DNA from: an uncultured Prevotellaceae bacterium
GTDB taxonomy: Bacteria > Bacteroidota > Bacteroidia > Bacteroidales > Bacteroidaceae
DNA length: 64,000 nucleotides
NCBI GenBank assembly: GCA_902780635.1
Contig: CACZGH010000004.1
Location: forward strand, 62,001-126,000
Direction: 5' to 3'
Part shown: in pieces, positions 46,110 to 56,748 of the stretch
Layout: the number at the start of each line of letters is the position of its first letter
Position numbering within the stretch: position 1 is the first letter of the stretch
Translations under genes and position numbers: made by a program
Notes under the pieces: generated by a model
Database searches by the model: none
What the model saw: only the letters and a program-made list of their open reading frames with translations
What the model was told of the DNA's origin: nothing

Positions 46110-47288
46110 TTATTTCACGGAGAATCTGTAGGCAGCGTGGCTGTAGTATTTCTCACCGGGTTTCAGAGTGGGCTGCACCCAGTCTTTCTTGTTGGGGGAG
46201 TCGGGATATTTCTGGCTCTCGAGGCAAACGCTGACCTGTCTTGGATAGAGTACACCAAATTTGCCGGGAACACCTTTGCCCTGGAAGTTGCCAGTGTATA
46301 CCTGAACGCCGGGCTCGTTGGTCATCATCTCCATGAAGATACCGGTCTTGGGGGAGTAGAGGGAGGCGCATACGGTGGTGTCATCACCCTTGCCGTCCTT
46401 ATAGGTGTTCAGACACCAGTTGTGGTCGTAACCGGTGGCATTCTTGATGTAGATGTAGCTGGTGTCCATCTTCTCACTAATGACGGCTGGCTCACGGAAG
46501 TCCATAGGTGTGCCCTCCACTGACTTGATCTCACCTGTGGTCATATAGCTGGCGTCGCTCGGGGTGAAGTTGTCTGCATTCACATAAAGCACCATGTCCA
46601 TGCCTTCCTTGGAGAAGTCACCATTGAGGTTGTAATAGTTGTGGTTGGTCATGTTGACGATAGTCTCGGCGTCGGTAGTAGCCTCAAAGGTGATGTCGAG
46701 AGTGTTGTCGGCAGTCAGGCTGTAGGTAGTAGTGGCAGTCACGGTGCCAGGGAAGCCATTCTCGCCGTCGGGAGCTACAAGGGTCAGCTTCAAGGTTGAG
46801 TCGTTGAGTTGCTCGGCGTCATATACTTGGTTCATCCAACCGGTGTTGCCGCCACCATGCAGACAGTGGTTGGCACCATTGCCATTGTCGTTCTGACGAA
46901 GTTGATACTGTTTGTCACCAATGGTGATCTTGCCGTCATTGATACGGTTGGCATAACGTCCTACTGACGATCCGTAGTCACTCGGGGAGTTGAGGGTATC
47001 TGCATACTGACGGATGTTGTCATAGCCCAGCACCACATCGGTCATGTTTCCGTCTTTGTCGGGTACCATCAGCGAAACGACACGTGCACCGTAGTTGGTT
47101 ATACAGGCTTCCATGCCACGGCTGTTTTTCAGCACGTAAAGCTTCACGGGCTTCTCGTTAATCAAAGTGTCGAACGAAGCTGGATTAAGACCTGATACTG
47201 TGAGGTTTACCTCTTTTCCTGAATCACAGGAAACAAGCAGAAATGCTGCCATTCCCGCACCTAAAATAATACTTTTCAAGTTTTTCAT
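46110..47288 (-). CDS. galM: Aldose 1-epimerase, lipoprotein form
   Basis: 392 residues. The start MKNLKSIILGAGMAAFLLVSCDSG carries a lipobox (LVSC), so the enzyme is lipid-anchored outside the cytoplasm. Galactose-mutarotase fold with GRYANRINDG, NHCLHGG (catalytic His), NHNYYNLNG (His), YDHNWCLN and GVQVYTGNFQG (catalytic Glu region nearby). First gene of the ara unit; probably interconverts anomers of sugar released by the GH51 enzyme. Confidence 0.93.
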   Translation of the reverse strand: MKNLKSIILGAGMAAFLLVSCDSGKEVNLTVSGLNPASFDTLINEKPVKLYVLKNSRGMEACITNYGARVVSLMVPDKDGNMTDVVLGYDNIRQYADTLNSPSDYGSSVGRYANRINDGKITIGDKQYQLRQNDNGNGANHCLHGGGNTGWMNQVYDAEQLNDSTLKLTLVAPDGENGFPGTVTATTTYSLTADNTLDITFEATTDAETIVNMTNHNYYNLNGDFSKEGMDMVLYVNADNFTPSDASYMTTGEIKSVEGTPMDFREPAVISEKMDTSYIYIKNATGYDHNWCLNTYKDGKGDDTTVCASLYSPKTGIFMEMMTNEPGVQVYTGNFQGKGVPGKFGVLYPRQVSVCLESQKYPDSPNKKDWVQPTLKPGEKYYSHAAYRFSVK

Positions 47289-47321
47289 TGATGTTTGTTT
47301 TGAGAGATTATGTTATTTTGG

Positions 47322-47353
47322 TGTAAAAATACAATTTATTTTTCAATCCGCAA
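47322..47353 (-). promoter_or_regulatory. Putative ara operon promoter with overlapping operator
   Basis: On the minus strand TTG (47353-47351), a 19-base spacer and TATTTTTA (47331-47324). The -7 region is part of the inverted repeat TGTA-AAAA-TACA (47322-47333), so a repressor there would block transcription. Both the promoter and the operator are inferred. Confidence 0.5.
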
Positions 47354-47379
47354 TGAAAAAAACACTTTTTTTTCGCATA

Positions 47380-47398
47380 AAGTGTAATTTTTACACTT
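47380..47398. promoter_or_regulatory. Palindromic operator candidate (AraR)
   Basis: AAGTGTAATTTTTACACTT is a perfect inverted repeat (8-bp arms, TTT centre) about 90 bases upstream of the first ara gene. It shares GTGTA/TACA with the element at 47322-47333. It is the best operator-like sequence in this gap; AraR is the obvious candidate ligand. Confidence 0.55.
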
Positions 47399-47451
47399 TT
47401 TTAAGGATTCCCCATCTTACAGGTATGTGATGGCTTTTTACGGATGCGTAG

Positions 47452-47489
47452 AAAAAACCCCCTCCAACGCATGTTAGAGAGGGTAGGGG
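47452..47489 (-). terminator. Intrinsic terminator after galK
   Basis: On the minus strand CCCCTACCCTC... pairs with ...GGAGGGGG, followed directly by TTTTTT. The stem has an internal loop. It separates the galM-MFS-galK unit from the ara unit. Confidence 0.7.
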
Positions 47490-47508
47490 AAATTGAAAAA
47501 TCAGAGGC

Positions 47509-48672
47509 TTAGCAGATTCTGCGAGAGCCGTCACCGATCACTACGTCGATCACCTTGGGCTCTTTGCCGTATTTCTCAAAATATTTCTTCTTGGCGTCGG
47601 CGATAAACTGGTCATACAGCTCGTCCTTCACCAGGTTGATGGTGCAGCCACCGAAGCCGCCACCCATGATACGACTGCCGGTCACACCATTTTCCTTGGC
47701 GATGTCGTTCAGGAAGTCAAGTTCCTCGCAGCTGACCTCGTATTCTTTGCTCAGGCCCTCATGGGTCTCATACATCTTCTTGCCTACCGTCTCGTAGTCG
47801 CCTGCCACCAGTGCGTCGCAAACAGCCAGCACACGGTCTTTCTCACCGAGCACAAAGTGTGCACGGGTGTAGTCTTCCTCGCCTACTTCGGCGCGCACTT
47901 CCTCCAGTTGCTCCCAGGTGCAGTCACGCAGTGTCTCAAACTTGCCCTCTGGATGCTTGGCGGCGATGTGCTTCACCACGTTCTCGCAGCTGTTGCGGCG
48001 GTCGTTGTAGGGTGAGCCTACCAGCTCGTGTTTCACACAAGAGTTGAGAAGCACCAGTTTGTAACCCTTTGGATCGAATGGATAGTATTCAAACTCACGT
48101 GAGCGGCAGTCCAGACGCATCAGTTTGCCAGCCTGTCCGAAAACGCTGGCAAATTGGTCCATGATACCGCAGTTCACACCGATATATTTGTGCTCTGTAG
48201 CCTGACCAGCGAGTACGATGTCCCATTTAGACACCTTGTTGTCGCCGAAGAGGTCGTTCAGACCGCAGCCGAAGCAGCTCTCCATAGCAGCGGAGGAAGA
48301 CATGCCTGCGCCCAGGGGTACGTCACCGGCGAAAGCAATGTTGAATCCCTTCACGGGCACTCCGAGGGCTTCCATCTCCAGGGCCATACCATAGATGAAG
48401 CGAGCCCATGTGGCGCGTGGACCCTGACCATCGTGGAAATCAAAGTCTACACGGTCTTTCAGGTCGATAGAGTAAGCGCGGATGGTGCTCTCAGTGCCAT
48501 TGGGGCGCATCTCTGCCATGATGCCACAGTCTACAGCTCCGGGGAATACGAAGCCACCGTTGTAGTCAGTGTGCTCGCCGATAAGGTTGATACGGCCGGG
48601 TGAATGGTAAATATTGCCAGTCTGTCCGTCAAAATGCTTGATAAAGCGACTTCTTACAAATTCAATGTCCAT
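47509..48672 (-). CDS. galK: Galactokinase
   Basis: 387 residues. GHMP kinase: PGRINLIGEHTDYNGGFV (sugar site), VPLGAGMSSSAAMESC (ATP loop), CGIMDQFASVFG (catalytic Asp) and MGGGFGGCTINLV. Phosphorylates galactose to galactose-1-P. Last gene of galM-MFS-galK; galT is not in the window. Confidence 0.97.
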   Translation of the reverse strand: MDIEFVRSRFIKHFDGQTGNIYHSPGRINLIGEHTDYNGGFVFPGAVDCGIMAEMRPNGTESTIRAYSIDLKDRVDFDFHDGQGPRATWARFIYGMALEMEALGVPVKGFNIAFAGDVPLGAGMSSSAAMESCFGCGLNDLFGDNKVSKWDIVLAGQATEHKYIGVNCGIMDQFASVFGQAGKLMRLDCRSREFEYYPFDPKGYKLVLLNSCVKHELVGSPYNDRRNSCENVVKHIAAKHPEGKFETLRDCTWEQLEEVRAEVGEEDYTRAHFVLGEKDRVLAVCDALVAGDYETVGKKMYETHEGLSKEYEVSCEELDFLNDIAKENGVTGSRIMGGGFGGCTINLVKDELYDQFIADAKKKYFEKYGKEPKVIDVVIGDGSRRIC

Positions 48673-48713
48673 AATATTTAGTTTAAAGTGATTGTTTGGT
48701 TTTTATGATGGCA

Positions 48714-48758
48714 GATTCTGAAATATGCTCTGGCTCGAAAGCGGCAGATTTCAGAATC
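48714..48758 (-). terminator. Inverted repeat between the MFS gene and galK
   Basis: GATTCTGAAAT and ATTTCAGAATC are exact 11-bp inverted arms with a 23-base loop. No T-run, so it is more likely an mRNA-stability or attenuating structure inside the operon than a terminator. Confidence 0.5.
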
Positions 48759-48798
48759 CACCTTATTTATAATAATTTGATAATTTCTAAACCTGACA

Positions 48799-50070
48799 TT
48801 AGACGGGGATGTCTTTGTTCACGTTCTTGCAGCCGATGAGGGCGTAGTAGAGGATGTAGGCGAGCATGCCGATAACCAGCCAATAGCTGGCGATGGGGCC
48901 TGCACTCTTTGCGATAGCCTCTTGGATGAGCGGCATGATACCACCACCAACCACCATCGTCATGAAGATGCCGGAAGCTGCCTCAGTGTATTTGCCAAGT
49001 CCCTCAACGGAGAGGTTGAAGATGCCACCCCACATGATAGAGGTGCAGAGTCCGCAAGCAGCGATGAAGATGGTCTTCACAGGCACCTCATGTCCGCTGA
49101 CCGTGAAGGTGGAGGACTCAGGCATGAAGATAGCGATCAACAGCAAGATGATGGCTACAGAGGAGACAACTGACAATTGCAGTTTGGTTGAAACCTTGCC
49201 TGAAAGCAGACTGGAACTGGCACGTCCCACAAGCATCATCAACCAGTAGCTTGCAGCCAAAGTACCACCAATGGCGGCGGAGCCTTCGAAACCAAGGTTG
49301 GTGATGTAGAAGTTCAGCTCCATAGGTATACCAATCTCAATACCTACATAGAAGAAGATGGCAATCACTCCCAGCAGACAGTGGCGGAAAGCGATAGGGC
49401 TGTGCTCGTATTTTGGCTTTTCCTTGCCCAGTGTGGGCTCAGGAATGTCAACACGGTTGATGATAAAGAATGAGATGGCGAAGACAGCCATACCGATGAA
49501 GAGCAATGGAGAAACCTCGCCCATGTTGGTCTTTTCCGTCACGGTGCCAACGAGAAGACCTGTCAACAGCGGGGTGAGTGTGGCGGTAAGTGAGTTCATG
49601 GTGCCGCCAATCTGGATGAACTGGTTGCCTCTGTTGCCACCACCACCTAAAAGGTTGAGCATGGGGTTCACCACGGTGTTCAGCATACATACACAGAAAC
49701 CGCAGATGAAAGCTCCGAGCAGATAGATGATGAGGTTAAGGGCGACAGGTATTCCGTCATAGTTGAATACAAAAGTGCCCGCACCAGCTAAACTGGAGAG
49801 GTATTGAAATGCAAGACCTACGATTCCCACCACAAGGGCGATGAGGGCAGTTTTTTTGTAGCCGTACTTGATCAGCATCTTACCGGCAGGAATGCCCATG
49901 AATAGATAAGCTGCGAAGTTCATCAGGTTACCCCAGGCCTTGGCGAAAGGATAGGTGTATCCCCAGATGTTGCCGAAGGGTGCACCCATGTTGGTGACGA
50001 AACTAATCATCGCGAAGATGAAACACATGGTGACGATGGCAACAATGTTGGTTTTCTTTTCTTGACTCAT
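48799..50070 (-). CDS. MFS sugar transporter (FucP/GluP-like)
   Basis: 423 residues, 12 membrane helices. Proton- or sodium-coupled sugar uptake in the FucP branch, seen from the start (AMISFVTNMGAPFGNIWGYTYPF) and IPAGKMLIKYGYKKTAL. With galM and galK on both sides, galactose or glucose is the likely substrate. Confidence 0.9.
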   Translation of the reverse strand: MSQEKKTNIVAIVTMCFIFAMISFVTNMGAPFGNIWGYTYPFAKAWGNLMNFAAYLFMGIPAGKMLIKYGYKKTALIALVVGIVGLAFQYLSSLAGAGTFVFNYDGIPVALNLIIYLLGAFICGFCVCMLNTVVNPMLNLLGGGGNRGNQFIQIGGTMNSLTATLTPLLTGLLVGTVTEKTNMGEVSPLLFIGMAVFAISFFIINRVDIPEPTLGKEKPKYEHSPIAFRHCLLGVIAIFFYVGIEIGIPMELNFYITNLGFEGSAAIGGTLAASYWLMMLVGRASSSLLSGKVSTKLQLSVVSSVAIILLLIAIFMPESSTFTVSGHEVPVKTIFIAACGLCTSIMWGGIFNLSVEGLGKYTEAASGIFMTMVVGGGIMPLIQEAIAKSAGPIASYWLVIGMLAYILYYALIGCKNVNKDIPV

Positions 50071-50151
50071 TTTGTCTTAAAAAATTTGATGTTGTTAATG
50101 GGTTGAAAAGGCGATGGCAGACCCATCGCCTGTAAAAAAGATTTTCGAAAA

Positions 50152-51240
50152 CTATTTCCTTACGCCAAACTGGTAGATGGTCTTCTGCTTGTAGCGACGA
50201 CCTGGTTTCAGCACCACTGAGGGGAAGTAGGGATGGTTGGGGGTGTCGGGGAAGTGCTGTGCCTCAAAGCAGACTGCACTGCGACGGGGGAAGGTAGCAC
50301 CATGCTGACCCTTCTCACCACAACCGAAGTTGTCGGTGTAGAGCTGTACACCTGGCTCGGTGGTGTAGACATCCATCGTGCGGCCACTCTTCGGCTCGTA
50401 AATACGTGCTGCAAAACTCAATTCTCCTTCCTCGCGCTTGTTGAGCACATAGCAGTGGTCGTAGCCAGAGCCGTTGCGCAGCTGCTCATTGTCAGCGTCA
50501 ATGTCACGGCCAATGGCTTTCGGGGTGCGGAAATCAAATGGGGTGTCTTTCACAAAGCGGATCTCACCCGTCGGGATGGAGGTCTCGTCGATAGGTAGGT
50601 AGTAGTCGGCGTTGATTTCGCATTCCAGGTCCTCAATGGTAGGAGTGGGGTCGGCGATACCAGCCAGACTGAAGAAACCATGGTTGGTCAGGTTGATGAT
50701 GGTCATCTTGTTAGTGGTGGCAAGATACTCTATCATCAGCTCGTTCTCGTTGGTGAATGTGTAGACAACGGTCACCTTCAGCTCGCCAGTGTAGCCTTCT
50801 TCGCCATAGGCGGAGATCAACTCAAGCACCAGCGACTGCTCGTTCATCTGTGTGGCATCCCATACACGTGAATGGAAACCCTTTGGACCACCATGCAGTG
50901 CGTTGGGATCGTTGTTGATGGCCAGCTGATAGTCTTTGCCTCTCAGCCGGAACTGCCCACGGCAGATGCGGTTGCCAAAGCGCCCGATGAGGGTCGACAA
51001 ATAAGGTTGTGGATGATGGATAGCTTCTTGGATGTTGTCATATCCTTGAATGACATTAGCGTAGTTGCCGTCTCTGTCTGGTACCATGATTGCGACAATG
51101 GCTCCGCCGTAATTGGTGATGGCTACTTCGTTTCCAAGACTGTTTTTAAGAATATACAAATCGGTTTGTTTACCGTTGATAGTGGTCTGAAAATTCTCAC
51201 GTTTCAGGCCACACAGATTTTCTGTCTCTGCAATCTTCAT
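50152..51240 (-). CDS. galM: Aldose 1-epimerase, cytoplasmic form
   Basis: 362 residues, without a signal peptide. Motifs GRFGNRICRGQF, NALHGGPKGFHSRVW, NLTNHGFFSLAG and GVQLYTDNFGCGEK. Converts beta- to alpha-galactose for galK. First gene of the gal unit; promoter at 51273-51304. Confidence 0.94.
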   Translation of the reverse strand: MKIAETENLCGLKRENFQTTINGKQTDLYILKNSLGNEVAITNYGGAIVAIMVPDRDGNYANVIQGYDNIQEAIHHPQPYLSTLIGRFGNRICRGQFRLRGKDYQLAINNDPNALHGGPKGFHSRVWDATQMNEQSLVLELISAYGEEGYTGELKVTVVYTFTNENELMIEYLATTNKMTIINLTNHGFFSLAGIADPTPTIEDLECEINADYYLPIDETSIPTGEIRFVKDTPFDFRTPKAIGRDIDADNEQLRNGSGYDHCYVLNKREEGELSFAARIYEPKSGRTMDVYTTEPGVQLYTDNFGCGEKGQHGATFPRRSAVCFEAQHFPDTPNHPYFPSVVLKPGRRYKQKTIYQFGVRK

Positions 51241-51272
51241 AATACTTAAAGGTTTTAGTTACTATGTTGCTG

Positions 51273-51304
51273 CAAAATAACTAAAAAATAACGAGAAAGA
51301 CAAA
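51273..51304 (-). promoter_or_regulatory. Promoter of the galM-MFS-galK unit
   Basis: Minus strand TTTG (51304-51301), 20-base spacer, TTATTTTG (51280-51273), one base off the -7 consensus. Leader about 30 bases. Confidence 0.55.
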
Positions 51305-51358
51305 GGAAAGACAGAAAAATGTATAAAAGTCTTTGTTAAAAACACTTAAATTCTGATG

Positions 51359-52654
51359 CTAAGCCTCTTTCTTCCACACTAAGAAATCGGCCACCAAGTA
51401 ACTGCTTCCACCGACAAAGATACAGTCTTCGGCTGAAGCGTCTTTCTGGGCTGCTTGAAAAGCGTCTCCGACGGTGTGATAAGCCTGACCATGAAGCCCG
51501 TGTGCGGAGCCTATGGCTGCTGTCCGCTGCTCGTCGATGCCACGCTTGTTTGACGGACGGGTGAAATAATAGACGGCGTCTTCGGGCAGCATGGACATCA
51601 CGGTGTCAATGTCTTTGTCGTCCACCATGCCGAAGACAATCCGCATCTGCCGGCAGGGTTCTCTCTTGAGCTGTTCTGACAGATACACCCATCCGCCGGC
51701 GTTGTGTCCGGTGTCGCAAATCACTTTCGGATGATTGCTGATCACTTGCCATCTACCCATTAAACCAGTTGTTTCACCAACCTTTGCAAAACCCTCTCTT
51801 ACAGCTTGTTCGTTGATGGCGAGAGATTGCTTTTTCAATTCATCTACCGCAGTGAGTATCGTGTTGGTGTTGCGCTCTTGATACCATCCACCCAACTCGC
51901 CTTCCAGCCGACCGTAGAGGTCGGTATCGTAGACAAGGCCCCCATGGACGGCAGGTTGTGATGAGCGCACATGACGCTGTTCGTCGGCAAAGTAGATGGG
52001 GGCGTGTTGTTCAAGTGCTTTTTTCAGAAATACGTCGCGTGTCTCAGGTAGGGTCTCACCTATCACCACAGGTGTTTCGCTCTTGATGATGCCTGCTTTC
52101 TCTCCAGCGATGCTCTCCAGTGTATTGCCTAAGAACTGGGTGTGGTCCAGACTGATGTTGGTGATGACGGAAAGGATAGGGGAGAGGATGTTGGTGCAGT
52201 CGAGACGTCCTCCAAGACCCACTTCCACTACGGCGATATCGATGTGTTCATCAGCGAAATAACGAAATGCCATGGCGGTGGTCAACTCAAAAAACGAAGG
52301 GTGAAGTGGCTCGAAGAAAGCACGGTGCTGCTCCACAAAATCGATGACATACTGCTCACTGACACATTGCCCATTCACTCGGATACGCTCTCTGAAATCC
52401 ACCAAATGGGGCGAGGTGTATAGCCCTACCCGATAGCCCGCGGCTTGCAGGATAGCGGCCAAGGTGTGCGACACAGAACCTTTGCCATTGGTGCCTGCCA
52501 CATGGACGGAGGCATATTGACGGTGGGGATGTCCGAAATACTCATCCAGGTCCCAAGTGTTCTGCAAACCCTCCTTATAAGCACTAGCCCCGACCTTCTC
52601 AAAGACCGGGGTGCTATTGAACAAATATTCTATGGTTTCCTCGTATTTCGTCAT
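51359..52654 (-). CDS. folC: FolC, dihydrofolate/folylpolyglutamate synthase
   Basis: 431 residues from ATG 52654 (MTKYEETIEYLF). The frame is open for 32 more codons upstream, but these encode the monotonous RKAKGEK and TAKGEK units of a tandem repeat and are rejected. P-loop HVAGTNGKGSVSHTLAAIL, then YTSPHLVDFRERI, VEVGLGGRLDCTN and SLDHTQFLGNTLESIAGEK. Adds glutamate to folates. Confidence 0.95.
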   Translation of the reverse strand: MTKYEETIEYLFNSTPVFEKVGASAYKEGLQNTWDLDEYFGHPHRQYASVHVAGTNGKGSVSHTLAAILQAAGYRVGLYTSPHLVDFRERIRVNGQCVSEQYVIDFVEQHRAFFEPLHPSFFELTTAMAFRYFADEHIDIAVVEVGLGGRLDCTNILSPILSVITNISLDHTQFLGNTLESIAGEKAGIIKSETPVVIGETLPETRDVFLKKALEQHAPIYFADEQRHVRSSQPAVHGGLVYDTDLYGRLEGELGGWYQERNTNTILTAVDELKKQSLAINEQAVREGFAKVGETTGLMGRWQVISNHPKVICDTGHNAGGWVYLSEQLKREPCRQMRIVFGMVDDKDIDTVMSMLPEDAVYYFTRPSNKRGIDEQRTAAIGSAHGLHGQAYHTVGDAFQAAQKDASAEDCIFVGGSSYLVADFLVWKKEA

Positions 52655-52658
52655 CCAA

Positions 52659-52749
52659 GTTCGCTTTTCGCCTTTCGCGGTTAGCTTTTCGCCTTTCGCG
52701 GTTAGCTTTTCGCCTTTCGCTTTTCGCTTTTCGCCTTTCGCTTTTCGCA
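52659..52749 (-). repeat. GCGAAAAGCGAAAGGC tandem repeat at the folC start
   Basis: On the minus strand units GCGAAAAG, GCGAAAGG and AGCTAACC are repeated to within 4 bases of the folC ATG, so the normal ribosome-binding region is replaced by repeat. Repeat length keeps an open reading frame into folC. Confidence 0.88.
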
Positions 52750-52799
52750 CGCGGCACTACTCACTACTAATTCCTAATTCCTAATTAGCAGAAGTAATC

Positions 52800-52828
52800 T
52801 CTCACCTCTTACCTCTCACCTCTTACCA
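52800..52828. repeat. CTCACCTCTTAC repeat abutting the dnaJ stop
   Basis: CTCACCTCTTAC occurs twice and a partial third copy ends exactly at the dnaJ stop codon (52829). TTCCTAA occurs twice in the same gap at about 52770-52785. Confidence 0.75.
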
Positions 52829-53986
52829 CTAACTAAAATAGTCCTTAAACCGCTGGAAGATGCTCTGCCGGGTGCCTTTGTCACTCTTGAAGTTGTCGCT
52901 GTGGCGCATCTTCTCCAAGGCTTCTTTCTCCTCTCGTGAGAGGGTCTTGGGCACATACACGCTGATGTTGACGATGATGTCGCCATTGCCGTGACCATAG
53001 CCCTGCACAGCGGGCAGACCCTTGCCGCGCAAACGTTTAGTGGTACCGGGCTGTGTACCGGGCTCTAAGTTGATTTTCAACTTTGTTCCCTCGATGGTCG
53101 GTATTTTCACCTCACCACCGAGAGCGGCTGTTGGGAAGTCAAGCAAGAGGTTGTATATCAGGTCGTTGTCCTGACGGATGAAGGTGTCGTTCTCTTCTTC
53201 GCTGATGAAGACCTGTATGTCGCCCGGGATGCCGTTGTGCTTGCCTGCATTGCCTTTGCCTTGCATAGTGAGAACCATACCATCGGCCACTCCTGCTGGT
53301 ATCTTCACTTCCACGACTTCCTCACCTTTCACGATGCCGTCGCCACCGCAGTGCTGACACTTGTTTTTGATGATCTTACCCTCACCATGGCAGGTGGGAC
53401 AAGCGCCTTGTGTCTGCATCACACCGAAGATGGTCTGCTTCGTCTGTACGGTGTAGCCGCTGCCGTGACAGGTAGGGCAGGTCTCAGGCTGTGAACCAGC
53501 CTCGGCGCCGGTGCCATGGCAGTGGGGGCACACGATGTCTTTCTTCACACGAAATTTCTTCGTCGTGCCTGTGGCAATCTCCTGAAGACTCATCTTCACT
53601 TTCAGACGCAGGTCGCCACCTCGGTATTGTGCGCCAGACTGACGGCGTCCGCCGCCAAAACCGCCGAAACCGCCAAAGCCGGCACCCTCGAACACGCTTC
53701 CGAACATCGAGAAGATGTCGTCCATTGAGAAACCGCCGCTGCTGAAACCACCAAAACCGCCTGGGGCGTCAAATCCAAACTGGTCATATTGCTGGCGTTT
53801 CTGTGGGTCGTGCAGCACATCGTATGCCTCGGCAGCCTCTTTAAACTTTTCCTCGGCGTTTTTGTCGCCAGGGTTGCGGTCGGGATGGTATTTGATGGCT
53901 ATCTTGCGATACGCTTTTTTGATATCATCCTCTGAGGCATTCTTGTCTACACCAAGCACCTCATAATAGTCTCTCTTATTGGCCAT
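52829..53986 (-). CDS. dnaJ: DnaJ, Hsp40 co-chaperone
   Basis: 385 residues. J-domain with [10 protein letters not shown] (HPD), Gly/Phe-rich linker (about 75-115), four zinc motifs [24 protein letters not shown] and CQHCGGDG, and the C-terminal substrate-binding domain. Stimulates DnaK ATPase. Downstream of grpE; dnaK is not in the window. Confidence 0.98.
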   Translation of the reverse strand: MANKRDYYEVLGVDKNASEDDIKKAYRKIAIKYHPDRNPGDKNAEEKFKEAAEAYDVLHDPQKRQQYDQFGFDAPGGFGGFSSGGFSMDDIFSMFGSVFEGAGFGGFGGFGGGRRQSGAQYRGGDLRLKVKMSLQEIATGTTKKFRVKKDIVCPHCHGTGAEAGSQPETCPTCHGSGYTVQTKQTIFGVMQTQGACPTCHGEGKIIKNKCQHCGGDGIVKGEEVVEVKIPAGVADGMVLTMQGKGNAGKHNGIPGDIQVFISEEENDTFIRQDNDLIYNLLLDFPTAALGGEVKIPTIEGTKLKINLEPGTQPGTTKRLRGKGLPAVQGYGHGNGDIIVNISVYVPKTLSREEKEALEKMRHSDNFKSDKGTRQSIFQRFKDYFS

Positions 53987-53997
53987 TGTTTTTATTT

Positions 53998-54060
53998 AGT
54001 TGACAAGTAAACAAGTTGACGCGTTGACAAGTTGTTTGTCTTGTCAATCGTCAATCTTGT
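53998..54060 (-). repeat. GTTGACAA-type repeat in the grpE-dnaJ gap
   Basis: AGTTGACAAGT, AAGTTGACGC, GTTGACAAGT and TTGTCAATCGTCAAT; starts just upstream of the dnaJ ATG. Same family as 10892, 20784 and 26867. Confidence 0.75.
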
Positions 54061-54090
54061 TTATTCAATTTCTCATCTTTTATTCTACAA

Positions 54091-54130
54091 ATCTTAATCT
54101 TTCATCTTTCATCTTTCATTTTTCATCTCC
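54091..54130. repeat. CTTTCAT repeat abutting the grpE stop
   Basis: CTTTCAT three times, then TTTTTCATCTCC ending at base 54130, directly before the grpE stop (54131). On the coding strand it reads TAA-GGAGATGAAAAATGAAAG, the same as after lptD. Confidence 0.85.
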
Positions 54131-54712
54131 TTACTGTCCAACCGCCACTTTGGCATAGCGTATGACCTTGTCGTTGAGGGTGTATCCTGTCTGCACACAG
54201 TCTATTACCTTGCCTTTCTTGTCATCCTCCACGCCGGGCACCATGGCGATGGCTTCGTGGTAGTCCACGTCGAAGTCTTTGCCGATGGTCTCAATCTGCT
54301 TGACACCTTCGCCTTCCAGCACTTTGATGAATTTCTTATAGATCAAGTCCACGCCTTCGCGGAGGGCTGACACATCGTCAGTCTTTTTGCCATTTTCGAT
54401 GGCACGCTCAAAGTCGTCGAGCACAGGCAGAATGCTTTTGATGGTTTTCTCTCCACCATTGAGTATCAGCTCGCTCTTTTCCTTGATGCAACGCTTGCGT
54501 AAATTCTCAAAGTCAGCACATTTACGTAAATATTTGTCATTCAGCTCTTCCAACTTCTTGTTGGCTTCAGCCAATGGATCTTTTTCTGTTTCTTCTTCAG
54601 TCGCCTCTTCTTGTGGGGCTTCTTCCTGGTTCTCAGCCTCGGCAGTTTCGGTGTTTTCGTTCAACACCTCGTCCATTTCCTCAGCCTTTTCTTTTTTATC
54701 TTTCTCGTTCAT
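54131..54712 (-). CDS. grpE: GrpE nucleotide exchange factor
   Basis: 193 residues. Acidic N-terminal tail (Glu-rich, about 1-50), long coiled coil (NKKLEELNDKYLRKCADFENLRKRC) and the C-terminal beta domain (GKDFDVDYHEAIAMVPG, GYTLNDKVIRYAKVAVG). Releases ADP from DnaK. Confidence 0.97.
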   Translation of the reverse strand: MNEKDKKEKAEEMDEVLNENTETAEAENQEEAPQEEATEEETEKDPLAEANKKLEELNDKYLRKCADFENLRKRCIKEKSELILNGGEKTIKSILPVLDDFERAIENGKKTDDVSALREGVDLIYKKFIKVLEGEGVKQIETIGKDFDVDYHEAIAMVPGVEDDKKGKVIDCVQTGYTLNDKVIRYAKVAVGQ

Positions 54713-54804
54713 AATGGGTCGTTTTTGGTTGTTTTTACTTTCTTATTGCAAAAAGCTTGCCAAACTTGTTGCGAGTCAGGCAAGCCTTTCATTTTATGAA
54801 ATAA

Positions 54805-54970
54805 TTGAGGAGTTTAGGAGTTATGGAGTGAAGGAGTTCAGACATTACCATTTCTAACAAGTTGTCTTTATCAGAGAGAATCATAGAGAACTATTGTCTC
54901 AACTCCTGAACTTCTGAACTCCCCAACTCCTAAACTCCTGAACTCCTGTACTCCTTCACTCCTGAACTCC
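54805..54970. repeat. GGAGTTCA / TGAACTCC repeats in inverted orientation between ABC-F and grpE
   Basis: A purine-rich run (54805-54841, GGAGTTTAGGAGTTATGGAG...) and a pyrimidine-rich run (54897-54970, CTCCTGAACTTCTGAACTCC...) face each other. GGAGTGAAGGAGTTCAG (54825-54841) pairs with 54946-54962 at 16 of 17 positions. The pyrimidine run ends directly at the ABC-F stop. Confidence 0.8.
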
Positions 54971-56590
<1,620 letters not shown>

Positions 56591-56622
56591 CTATTATTCT
56601 TTGACTGTTTTGTTTTCGGCTG

Positions 56623-56630
56623 CAAAATTA
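56623..56630 (-). promoter_or_regulatory. -7 box for the ABC-F gene
   Basis: TAATTTTG on the minus strand, about 36 bases before the ATG. No -33 match. Confidence 0.4.
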
Positions 56631-56748
56631 CTGCTTTTTTTCGAGATTGATGCTTGTTCGTCCAACAAACTGTGCATTTTACGTCGCTATTCTTCAGCGC
56701 TTACTATCTTGGCGCGGTTTTCGTCCGTCCATTTCAATATCAAGTCTG

